Assembly (NCBI GenBank): GCA_964581825.1
Contig: CAZORB010000068.1
Span: 1-22,155, forward strand
Source of the DNA: SYIM01 sp964581825
GTDB taxonomy: Bacteria > Pseudomonadota > Gammaproteobacteria > Burkholderiales > Burkholderiaceae_E
Direction of reading: 5' to 3'
Length of the DNA stretch: 22,155 nucleotides
Both the position numbers and the translations under genes were made by a program. Position 1 is the stretch's first letter. Each line of letters starts with the position of its first letter. Shown here one piece after another: positions 17,701 through 22,155 of this stretch. The notes under the pieces are model-generated. The model was given only the letters and a program-made list of their open reading frames with translations, did no database searches and was not told the origin of the DNA.

Positions 17701-20461
17701 CATCAAACATCTCCATGAGCGCGGGTGGCAGTTCGATGCCCTCACCCGCAAGCTTCAGCACCGTGGCCAGATCAAGCTTCAGATTGAAGTCTTCAGCGAA
17801 CTCGAGCGTGTAGTTGAAATCAATTCGCAGCAGCTTTTTCTTGTCGTCGATCGACAGGTCGAGCACCGACGGATCAAGGCCCAAGGCTTCTTCAATGAGC
17901 CGCTCGGCCTCATCGAGCGCGCCGGCTGGCGTCGCGCCCGCTGCTTCAATCTTGGCAAGGAAGTTATCGCCAAAGGCCAGCAGTTCGGCAAGCGAGCGAT
18001 CGATCAGCGGAATTTTTTCGGTGTAGAAGGCCTGATCGCCGATCGCCTCTTCGATCACGTCGCCCACCATCCGAATACCGCCGATGATGTCGGCAAAGCT
18101 CAGCCGGCTCACATCGAGGATCGAGCCCAGGTCGGGCACGACCGCGACAATCTCCTTGCCCGTTAGCCCGTGTTGATCGAGGTCTGCCTTGTCAGCGATG
18201 TCAAAGCCCGAATCGAACACCAGCTTGAAGCCTGCAATGTTGGCGAAATCGGGTACGTAAACGCCCAGCTCCAGGCCACGGCCGATGTTAAAGCCCGCGC
18301 CACCGCCGGTCTTCAGCGTGAGATCGCGCATCCGTGCATACGCGTCACCCGTGAGGTCGAACTGCAGGCTGGAAAGCCCTTCAGTGAGCAGCTGATCAAG
18401 CTTGAAGCGCGCACCGCCCGCCTCCTTCGGCGTGCGATCGAGCGCGAGCGAAGCCTTACCGGCAATTCGCAGTCCTGAGCCCGTGCCCGCGCCACCAGCG
18501 GTCATCCCAAGGAAACCCAGCTTCGCATTGACTGCGAGGTCCTTGACCTCTGCCGACAGACTGGCATCCACCTTGAAGTTATCGATGGCGAGTTCCGGCG
18601 CATCGCCAGCCATGTTGATCACCAGATCGAGCGTTGACCCGATACCAAGTCCAAGGCTTGCCACCGCAGTGGTCGATAGCGACAGATCGCCGCCACCCAG
18701 CGCGAGGTTGATTGGCAGCTCCACCGGCGTGAGCGTGGCGCCCAGCGTAAGCGGTACCAACAGCTCTTTGGTGAGCGGGCTGTAGCTTGCCTTCTTGTTG
18801 CCGAGCAGCCCGGAGCGGTTCAGCGCATCGACGAACTCGCCCATGGTGCGAATCCGCTCACGCTTCTTGTGAATCTCATAGCTGGCGGCGTTGTCCGCCG
18901 CGCGGAAGCTGCCGCCCAGGGTGAGCGTAGTGCCGTCGTCAGAGACCTCAATCACCGGTCGCTCGACGCCAGCAATCGTGATCGAGAAGCCGGCCATCGA
19001 TCGCGCGAACTGACCTGGTGCGCCGATCAGCGCGTTGCCACCCGCCTCGACGCGGCCGGTGCCCGTTGCCGAGGCGCTCTCGCCCGGCAGCGCGACCCAG
19101 CGCTTGATTGGCCGGAAGAAGTCGATCTTGTCGACCACTTCAGTCTTGAACACATCGGCCACATTCAGGACGTCAGAGAGCGCCGTGTTCAGGAACGGAA
19201 TCTCGGCAAGCCCGAGCTTATCGAGGTCTACCGTCTGCAGGTAATTCAGCATGTCGGGCAGTGCAAACAGCACATCCTCGATGCGGATCTTCGAGAAGTT
19301 GGTAAGCGCCTCCATGCCCTCGGTGGTGACCGCAAGCGTGCCCGCGAACGGATCGCCGCCCACGAGTACGCGCGGAACCTTTGCCGCGCCTTCGCTGAGA
19401 TCGATACCGGCGACCGACGCATAGATCGGCAGATCGACGCTGAGATTGTTCGTGCCAGGTATCAGCTTGAATTCGCCGCCCGTGAAGCTGATTGCCCCAC
19501 CGATATCGGCCTGCAGCGAACCCCGCAGGAAATCTTTGCCGCTCGTGTCCTTGCCTGCTTTTCCGATGCTGACATCGACTGGACCCAGCGTGGCCGCCAG
19601 CACCACATCTTTCGCCGACAGCGTGCCCTGGAAGCCCAGCCGGTTCAGATCAAACGTGGCCGAAAATCCCTTGGACCAGTCGAGCGCAAAATCAAGATCA
19701 ATATCAGCCTCGAATTTCGCCTGTACGTCGAGCCGCGCGTCGAATTTGAGCCCGATCGCATCAAAGCCTGCATCGAGTTCAATGGGCAGCAGATCGGTGC
19801 CGAGCTTCACCTTGCCCTGGAAGCCGAAGGCAAGCCCGTTCTGGTCCAGCGCGAAATCAAGGCCTGCACTGACACCGGCCTTGGGCGCCCAGGTCTGATC
19901 GAGGTAGGACTTGAGCCCGGCGATGGTCGGAATACCGAGGCGACCGTAGGTGGGCTTGGCCAGACCCAGCGGCGACTGCCACGCGGTATCGCGATAGCTG
20001 TTCACGTAGTGCTGGATATAGTCGCCCAGGCTGATCACAGGCGACAGGTTCAACACATCGTCGAGCGTCTTGTCGACCACCGGGAGCTTCTCGCCCGCTT
20101 CAAGCTCCTTACGAATCGAGACCAGCCCTGACGAGAGATCGACCAGGGTTTCACCGAGCACGCCATTGAGCGACGCATCGAGGTTCTTGAGCGAAAAGCG
20201 TGTGGCGTCGGTCGCATCATCAAACTTGACCTTCACCGACCCTGAGCCCACCGCAATGGTTTCGTCAATCACGCGACCGGTGCGGTTGAGCGACACCGAC
20301 ACATCGCCAAAGAGCGTGACATTGTTGAGCCCAGGCACGGGCAGACCCGCCGTAGCGGTGAGGTCGAGCGCAAAGCCCTCGCCCGGCAAGACCAGGCCCA
20401 GCGTGCCATCCACAATGCCGAAGCTCTGACCCGCCACGTTCACGGTTGCCGTGAGTTCACT
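8126..20461 (-). CDS. giant multidomain RTX/haemagglutinin-like surface protein, C-terminal 4,111 residues (5' end in assembly gap)
   Basis: The reading frame runs from the N-gap at 20461 to a TGA at 8126 without interruption. The GTG at 20443 is not a real start, because the frame is open up to the gap (SELTAT precedes it). Numbering from 20443, residues 1-1890 are alternating hydrophobic/charged beta-like sequence with EF-hand-like loops (near 1186 and 1750-1771). Then come RTX repeats (about 1895-2010), a cadherin-like domain (about 2047-2166), Asp-box repeats (about 2168-2450), a discoidin-like domain (about 2455-2600), a second cadherin-like domain (about 2653-2781), a haemagglutinin-like beta-helix (about 2911-3700) and an Ala/Pro/Gly/Ser-rich tail (about 3890-4105). 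No cysteine was seen. The composition and calcium motifs point to an exported adhesin or surface-layer-type protein. No secretion gene is adjacent. Ligand and export route are unknown. Confidence 0.9.
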   Translation of the reverse strand, partial: SELTATVNVAGQSFGIVDGTLGLVLPGEGFALDLTATAGLPVPGLNNVTLFGDVSVSLNRTGRVIDETIAVGSGSVKVKFDDATDATRFSLKNLDASLNGVLGETLVDLSSGLVSIRKELEAGEKLPVVDKTLDDVLNLSPVISLGDYIQHYVNSYRDTAWQSPLGLAKPTYGRLGIPTIAGLKSYLDQTWAPKAGVSAGLDFALDQNGLAFGFQGKVKLGTDLLPIELDAGFDAIGLKFDARLDVQAKFEADIDLDFALDWSKGFSATFDLNRLGFQGTLSAKDVVLAATLGPVDVSIGKAGKDTSGKDFLRGSLQADIGGAISFTGGEFKLIPGTNNLSVDLPIYASVAGIDLSEGAAKVPRVLVGGDPFAGTLAVTTEGMEALTNFSKIRIEDVLFALPDMLNYLQTVDLDKLGLAEIPFLNTALSDVLNVADVFKTEVVDKIDFFRPIKRWVALPGESASATGTGRVEAGGNALIGAPGQFARSMAGFSITIAGVERPVIEVSDDGTTLTLGGSFRAADNAASYEIHKKRERIRTMGEFVDALNRSGLLGNKKASYSPLTKELLVPLTLGATLTPVELPINLALGGGDLSLSTTAVASLGLGIGSTLDLVINMAGDAPELAIDNFKVDASLSAEVKDLAVNAKLGFLGMTAGGAGTGSGLRIAGKASLALDRTPKEAGGARFKLDQLLTEGLSSLQFDLTGDAYARMRDLTLKTGGGAGFNIGRGLELGVYVPDFANIAGFKLVFDSGFDIADKADLDQHGLTGKEIVAVVPDLGSILDVSRLSFADIIGGIRMVGDVIEEAIGDQAFYTEKIPLIDRSLAELLAFGDNFLAKIEAAGATPAGALDEAERLIEEALGLDPSVLDLSIDDKKKLLRIDFNYTLEFAEDFNLKLDLATVLKLAGEGIELPPALMEMFDVSGAAAGRLSAGLALSAGVGIALPGAAPGTPFIQLLDHDAATGKGTKLDLTAAVQANGVTLKLRAGQLEAGIFDGTIVLDEDADIKTLAPAALRVALKDGKPELSAVGAFDIDLPLKLVLKGKQIPIGDLSVYTDPALGSRGVQTLFEQIAGISKETQPALKVDLPDFERLLSTDNALLKMLYDPTPVLDGIDLGLGELQSLFEATLDVDLPFIGNGLAEVGTMIGDLRGGLLLDLRKSLLGDDGLPVPGKPVEILQKTLFDAFNGLGILQDTNRDGKVSEADVDIGFYDVSGKRLMTWVKGMPFPKGPVDAIRFDMDLGGRILGGGLDIPLDLNLPGFELKVDGGFALDISWAFDFSFGLSTQEGFYLGVNDDEATPELRLDLGLFLDGDASDPDKITPFEGRGKLLFFEAGLKDIDNNPNKPGHQPSGLTGRLALDVVGDSAGRLTLGKVLSDGLSVLKPSFVVDADLRLGLFLAATGLPKLEADFVFDWGWSLADPGKLEIPRINIENLRLDLKSAVLDWLLPIADKVAKGVAPFKDIVDALVTPIPGLDRVVKEDPTLRGVISKVVALQDPKAPPIDWSFLDAVRFALQMPEAVRTLAAIGSGMPLGSLYNLGRPDFRFAAAKLGTGPGSDSSVLDRLMVEVTDLNEQSTGGVKASASAKERSGLVFLPYILDIGNWAKMFSGGNATLFTYELPLLNFGVNFDVQIARIPVPIPPVSWIQIVIGAFGSARGYVDLAFGFDTFGIQKFMETDNLLDVFDGFYINDYSLPLVRNGAFVPNTGGKEKPEFGIDLELGLKGGVSLGGVAELGLGGSITVDIDADLNDIRYANVKRDANGQVTLAEFTGDGKIRASELLTMLLYEDLGPLNLFNIDAELGVTGSVYGKIGFSPFQISAQARLFRLKLLELSYDAPTIQPRFGNVSNGVLTLFSGPRAGDRLYIDTADAGETWKLSGSGGKVQVEFAGKFYREFTGVNRIEVDLGDGNDNFDASRLSDVTIFAKGGGGDDTIILGKAGGMAFDEEGHNTLKAVESSSAPVTLIGGAGNDSLTGGAGSDLLIAGPGSNTLTGGKGNDTLFALEGGNRLTGGEGIDRYVFIGTLGANRMIEKGDEASILDFSGVIPAELAAFTGPVVGAPTVSIPAGFTATRGGPAQLLFRGTPFTFDGPADRQLTVTLRVPDGTIAAQTAEGVTVGGSGTERTFTGTVANLNGFFTTPGRVTYTYASKEASRPLAVEVAYGAFINTAQAVITASVTLDQTRGWRDAAVAGSRQVAVASPTTALFANAPGGIWLSNDSGATWTESSAPKDRQFSAVAISADGQRIVAAVTGGGLLASSDGGQTWTDAGAPVDAYTDVMILADGRVIASDRAIREQFVNSPTDRGWRNTTGVVRISDAQLRNWRELTGLPNANWTDIAATADGRTMIAVSGPAEFGTTPASVWIGRTGASASAPTWTQAMAGLPANANWSAVAVDPSGTRAYVANRGGTIYSADLSQPTVSWQSTGLAARDWNSLAFSSDGRSLVASASGLGKSGLWLLEGATAAPSVMSVAGSSNRFPGAEPPAAATDGSRFTKYLNRDDAGSGLVLTLDAATVVSQIALTSAGDAPERDPVEISIFGSNSDTAWASSAWKPVAVNVPTGLTSARGVTQIANFENSTSYQHYKVVFTKLRDAQKASSAQVAEVDLFPLNGWRPIDTAGLAPVDLLGFPIDLEWSSAVFNPAGDAIVAVASGNRVFSVPIPTPRAAPTISVPASLEVNPGVKSELTFAADTLVDADSPLLTLSLRLSDPSAGSVSLDTAAASVARLQVGGDSTTPTLSGSPAAISAFLEKTGAVSVSLGFGTKDVALELTASDGLERSNARLPLTATQPLAIKANYNGGALEIIDIRGNDLRLNRFSLSNTTLGPLNDELTIQRLTATPLAVTASGGPDRYVFDAGNTESDTIRTVQIRDNAAKDLANDTLVMRMKSLQFSTTGNVLQLGAGEVLSGVERVVWDAGLRELVVIGDVVTLKPMEGSTEVNLGQTRLRVEAERLVVQGKIQAKAITLDVSGLVELKGELLDETGKPIDLGAARAARPVTVAAGNVDLGALAASAGGAGLQIVPSDPSTPIKLGAAPAVSARSIGGGSVNLDPTSLGNAKMPVLVLGASGGSNPVALGGGGSVLALTTDLVVMAQGEGGRIEVGGQMSGQKLELYGPGNTTVFEDGTTVSMRDSILIDDSVRFDGTVSVSAGDGAVSAEDLTITGRINGGLGTDDMLTLRSNGGVVQVSGRVGNGIGELEVVSGGTGYVNGTYTNVDLIGGSGTGATATVEVSGGSVVSVVLHGDGAGYRVGDSIRIARSSLGDLSGRAQGFSARVMAVNALEKLSVSGARDVIFDEKVVIDGDLVIQATGSVQFLDEVRITGGGRLIIEGAAELIINNGMEFEAATGQQAGGLEFDGLASGSTVSFPAGIAAGDANRVTITGFTSLDIARATQAPRFDLSLTGSVVSFEAPIGQPRAVLELGRLDLVSTGDDLAVSAATDVVVNSLKAAEGKAASLETTRGSITLAQDAVVSGRDVTLTAIGGALRANSGALVSGDNLKIRVGQGVGTEASPLRTRIATLDVSTESGDVFINEADSVTLVGAGASIASGPGKVSLGAAKDILMKPPAGLSTAGGPVQLKAGGDVGLSQIDAKTGSIQVDSGGRIFDNTGGSGQTHLKTTSTLTLNAVSGVGGYGSAQLRLDTGAVNVYNASSGDVVIAGERGIRAGSLGIRSDAPQGAVSAFAVSGRVEPGNIRAASGKLVMVSGKSGLTETEAAGVLAVVSMGSAGASTPSSTSTTTAVVGLRGPLGAVGAPSSSTQALSSAPPSLSSGASSLSQISTGVSGGSAAAGASVASSSAGSDVVIAGRTVAAGESATSAVTAAASSGSGNAPAPSGQGVVTISSVVSSAVQIGSITTIGRTTSLMLDAALKTIETSTRPTISGSGTLSELMNRTPAMRSEAPARLREGDSAPAPAPQAPVPAVQPAAPASAQPASGAAAAGAAASPAAAQPAQQGAQGTTGSATPASAAPAVPAAAPAGTPAAPPPADSGATGTPADSPAQGSGASGTSGSGTGTGTGQGTQSPVPAEGPRSLLPEGLEPRSTQSGLWARLARWLNPEAAAAEPRQDRLEPPSAQAVGEPAAGQSTGSEEAVAARAAVGAGGAAAAQSGASASDRSSAAG
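9340..11710 (-). other. filamentous-haemagglutinin-like beta-helix region of the giant protein
   Basis: About 790 residues are built of short beta-strand repeats of the type found in haemagglutinin-like right-handed beta-helices: alternating Val/Ile/Leu with Gly, Asn and Asp turns, for example KAITLDVSGLVELKGEL and STESGDVFINEADSVTLVG. No N-terminal two-partner-secretion domain is visible in the window; if one exists it would lie beyond the right edge. Boundaries are approximate. Confidence 0.6.
10715..10877 (-). other. phage-tail-fibre-like glycine module inside the beta-helix
   Basis: A 54-residue module carries two related half-sites, GTGYVNGTYTNV and GAGYRVGDSIRI, bracketing GGSGTGATATVEVSGG. 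From memory, this pattern recurs in phage tail and virion-associated proteins, where it forms repeated trimer-like or sugar-binding elements. Here it appears once, set into the haemagglutinin-like region. Confidence 0.5.
12100..12485 (-). other. second cadherin-like domain
   Basis: Residues starting PTISVPASLEVNPG share a layout with the copy at 13945-14303: an opening PT-x-S-[IV]-P-A, a central L-[TS]-[VL]-[ST]-L-R-[VL] strand, a V-x-V-G-G or L-x-V-G-G turn and a closing strand. Such domains occur as spacers in RTX adhesins. Similarity between the two copies is at the level of pattern only. Confidence 0.5.
12643..13078 (-). other. discoidin (F5/8 type C)-like carbohydrate-binding domain
   Basis: About 145 residues contain TDGSRFTKYLNRDD, then GLVLTL, TSAGDAPERDP and ISIFGSNSD, ending in AQVAEVDLFP. 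This is the order seen in galactose-binding-fold domains of the F5/8C type (DG-x-TKYLN loop, SAxDxPERDP loop, GSN strand, closing V-E-x-x-L-F). It suggests binding to a glycan. It sits within the Asp-box region, followed by a last WRP-type repeat. Confidence 0.6.
13090..13940 (-). repeat. Asp-box (BNR) repeat region
   Basis: Two clear Asp boxes, SNDSGATWT (13805-13831) and SSDGGQTWT (13679-13705), are spaced 42 residues apart, as blades of a sialidase-like beta-propeller are. Degenerate copies and VAISADGQR / LAFSSDGRS strands follow. The region resembles the photosynthesis-factor or sortilin type of BNR propeller. No sialidase catalytic residues were recognised, so a binding or structural role is more likely. 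Confidence 0.65.
13945..14303 (-). other. first cadherin-like domain
   Basis: This encodes PTVSIPAGF, then LTVTLRVPDGTI, VTVGGSGTERTFTG, VANLNGFF and VTYTYAS. The order of strand motifs (L-T-V-T-L, G-T, G-T-V-A-N-L-N, Y-T-Y) is typical of cadherin-like spacer domains in large RTX proteins. It directly follows the RTX array and precedes the Asp-box region. Confidence 0.6.
14417..14578 (-). repeat. six tandem RTX (haemolysin-type calcium-binding) nonapeptides
   Basis: Six consecutive 9-residue units are encoded: GGAGNDSLT, GGAGSDLLI, AGPGSNTLT, GGKGNDTLF, ALEGGNRLT and GGEGIDRYV. The first, second, fourth and sixth fit GGxGxDxxx. A looser lead-in with DGNDNFDAS and GGGGDDTII lies at about 14680-14760. 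RTX units form a calcium-dependent parallel beta-roll. They lie mid-protein here, not near the C-terminus as in classical type I secretion substrates. Confidence 0.9.
15131..15196 (-). other. EF-hand-like calcium loops (degenerate pair)
   Basis: The segment DANGQVTLAEF runs into TGDGKIRASEL. The second part fits a 12-residue EF-hand loop with acidic or oxygen-bearing residues at positions 1, 3, 5 and 12, and Gly at 6. It lies in the beta-rich half of the giant protein, before the RTX array. Calcium binding is inferred. Confidence 0.4.
16853..16888 (-). other. EF-hand/dockerin-like calcium loop
   Basis: Twelve codons encode DTNRDGKVSEAD, which matches the EF-hand loop pattern D-x-N-x-D-G-x-[IV]-x-x-x-D. 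It is a single loop and not a paired dockerin. It supports calcium dependence of the protein outside the RTX array. Confidence 0.6.
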
Positions 20462-20561
20462 NNNNNNNNNNNNNNNNNNNNNNNNNNNNNNNNNNNNNNN
20501 NNNNNNNNNNNNNNNNNNNNNNNNNNNNNNNNNNNNNNNNNNNNNNNNNNNNNNNNNNNNN
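20462..20561. other. assembly gap of 100 N inside the giant gene
   Basis: Exactly 100 undetermined bases, the usual placeholder for a gap of unknown length. The frames on the two sides are not continuous across 100 bases; an intact gene needs a true length of 2 modulo 3. The gap lies in the repeat-rich part of the gene, where assemblers often break. Confidence 0.97.
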
Positions 20562-22155
20562 TTCCGCCGCCTTGCGTGTCTTCCAGCAGCATCATGCCAA
20601 CCGACGCGCTCTTCAAGGACACGCCCACGAACGATGACGTGCCGACGCCACTGCCCAGCTGAACATCGACGTTGCGCGCCGACAGCGTGGTGGCGGTCAT
20701 CATGCGCGTCTGCGTCGCATTGTTCTTGTCGACCACGCTGGTCGACCGATTGCCCAGTCGCGCGAAGGCGAAGCTGCCCTGCAGCAGCACCGCCTGACCG
20801 ATCGCGATCTTCGCATCGGTGGTTACCGCGATGTAGGGGCCCAACCCGTTGTAGTCGAGCAGAACTGTTTCATCCTTGCCGGCCACCTGCTTGCCGGTGC
20901 GTACGGCAATCGCGCGATCGACCGGCGCTGCTGCCGTACCGCTCGTACCCAATTCCAGCACGGTTTCGTTGGCCGTCTGGCCTTCCGCACCAAAGCCCAG
21001 GTTGAGCTCGAGACCAAGGTTGGTCGCGGCTATCGTCAGATCATCGGCCGAGAGGCCGAAGTCGGAGGCAACCAGCGCGATGCTGTCGACCTGCGCTTTC
21101 AACGCAAGCCAGGTTCGCGTGTCGCCCGGCGCGGCGTTGGCTGGCGTCATCAGCGCAAGGCCCAGGTCCAGACCCTCGACCTTGATGCCCTGAACTGAGG
21201 CGCTCACATCGGCTGCGCCAATCAGGAAGCCGGTGGCGGCAAGGGTGCTGCCGCCCACCTGAATGTCGCGATCCTGTTTGGAAATCAGAATCGAGCCGCT
21301 TGCCTCGAATACGTCGCCCACCTTGAGCAGCATCGTGCCGCCCACTTCCAGCACCTCGCCCTTGAAGTCGATGACCGCCGCAGCGCTGTTGCCCGCGGTG
21401 AGCGACAGCGCGCGCGAGCCGCTCCAGTCAAGCGTGGAGCGATTGGCGCTGCCGCTGGCGAGCGTGCCCAGGCCGATGTTGGCGGCAAACATCACGTTGG
21501 TGCCAGACAGCGTCACGCCCAGCGACTGCGTGCCCAGAATGGCCACCGACTCGGCCTGCCCGCGTACCGACAGCCAGCTGCGTGAGTCGTTCGCAGCAGA
21601 TGCCTGCGCCAGCACCAGACCGAAGTCGAGGTTTTTCATTTCGACGCCGATCGCGCTGGCGTCTGTGGAGGTGGCAAGCCGCGCCGAAATATCGGCGCCG
21701 GTGATCACCATGAGGCGCGCATCGGCAACGGTGGCGCCATCACTCAGCGTGACAGTTTTCTTGTACTGCTCGAAGCCCAGCGTGCCGGAGAGCGACAGGA
21801 AGTCGCCCACCGAAGCGCTGACCGTGCCATAGGCGCGGATCGACTCGCCGCGCTGACCATCGGCCGACAGCGTCAGCGTGCTCTCCGGGCCCGTGCGGAT
21901 GGCAACCGGTTTCTTGGCAGCGGCCATCGCTTTGAAGTCGATCACATACTGGTCGTCAGCGAGGCCAGTTGGAAGGCCCTCGACCTGATTGACCTCGACG
22001 AACATTTCGGTCGCCGACATCTTGAGCATCGGAACGCCCACCACCTCGACCGCTGCGGTGCGCGCGGTGAGCGCAGTCCAGGTCGTGCCCTCGAGCGAGG
22101 TATTCGACTTAGTCTTCGCGCTGGGCTCGGCATAGAACAGGCCGAGCGCCAGGTT
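20562..22155 (-). CDS. giant surface protein, upstream segment (partial at both ends)
   Basis: An uninterrupted minus-strand frame of 531 codons runs from the right window edge to the N-gap. The GTG at 22044 is not a start: 37 in-frame codons precede it (beginning NLALGLFYAEPS) and belong to the same repeat pattern. The sequence is beta-rich, Gly/Ala/Ser/Thr-rich and cysteine-free, and consists of tandem units. After the gap the style continues (VNVAGQSFG, then LFGDVSVSLN), so both parts are almost certainly one gene. The true start and any signal peptide or secretion domain lie beyond the window. Confidence 0.85.
20562..22155 (-). repeat. tandem protein repeat units of about 150-190 residues
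   Basis: A recurring landmark, an LxxGLxL strand followed by a polar loop, marks each unit: LALGLFYAE at the window edge, LDFGLVLAQ, LDLGLALMT and SVGMMLLED next to the gap. Counting from the GTG at 22044 they begin near residues -35, 139, 292 and 480, giving steps of 174, 153 and 188 residues. In the second and third units this is followed by SRSWLSVRGQ or TRTWLALKAQ and an S-[VI]-A-[IL] strand. Other shared elements are LSLSGTLGFE / LLQGSFAFAR and ARLMVITGADISA / TRMMTATTLSARNV. The units are diverged in sequence. Confidence 0.75.

Noticed and set aside
18869..20131. 420-codon plus-strand frame opposite the giant gene
   Set aside because: It is Arg/His/Gln-rich with no domain pattern and arises from codon bias of the minus-strand gene in GC-rich DNA.
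20441..20443. GTG as start of a separate 4,105-residue protein
   Set aside because: The frame is open upstream to the N-gap and the protein style is continuous with the segment before it.
22042..22044. GTG as start of the upstream segment
   Set aside because: 37 in-frame codons precede it to the window edge and carry the same repeat motif.

Overview
The window looks like a chromosomal contig from a high-GC betaproteobacterium, most likely Burkholderiales. The HemE, PriA and Rep proteins read as that group, and hemE followed by priA is an order I recall from Burkholderiales (memory, not a search). No taxonomic marker was compared directly.

Left part (1-8100): a complete tRNA-Arg(CCG) on the minus strand at the very edge, then a short divergent region with candidate promoters, then a plus-strand gene for a membrane-anchored monohaem c5-type cytochrome. 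This converges on a minus-strand run of housekeeping genes. Read in their own direction they are a TPP-dependent acetolactate-synthase-like enzyme (TTG start with a strong Shine-Dalgarno), hemE, a 315-base intergenic region with a perfect DnaA-box-like 9-mer and a perfect 10-bp hairpin, priA (GTG start) and rep. priA and rep are 5 bases apart with the rep ribosome-binding site inside the end of priA, so they are probably co-translated.

Right part (8126-22155): one giant minus-strand gene fills the remaining 14 kb and runs off the right edge. It is interrupted by 100 N (20462-20561), an assembly gap of unknown true size. At least about 4,640 residues are readable, and no cysteine was seen among them. 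In protein order the product has: tandem repeat units of about 150-190 residues; about 1,850 residues of alternating hydrophobic and charged beta-like sequence with EF-hand-like loops; an RTX nonapeptide array; a cadherin-like domain; Asp-box (BNR) repeats; a discoidin-like carbohydrate-binding domain; a second cadherin-like domain; a long filamentous-haemagglutinin-like beta-helix with an embedded phage-tail-fibre-like glycine module; and an Ala/Pro/Gly/Ser-rich tail. This is the architecture of a secreted, calcium-stabilised surface or adhesion protein. No secretion apparatus is in the window.

The giant gene is the accessory, poorly described part of the window; the rest is ordinary core genome. 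I see no CRISPR array, insertion sequence, phage integration module or toxin-antitoxin pair. ORFs antisense to the giant gene look like GC-rich shadows.
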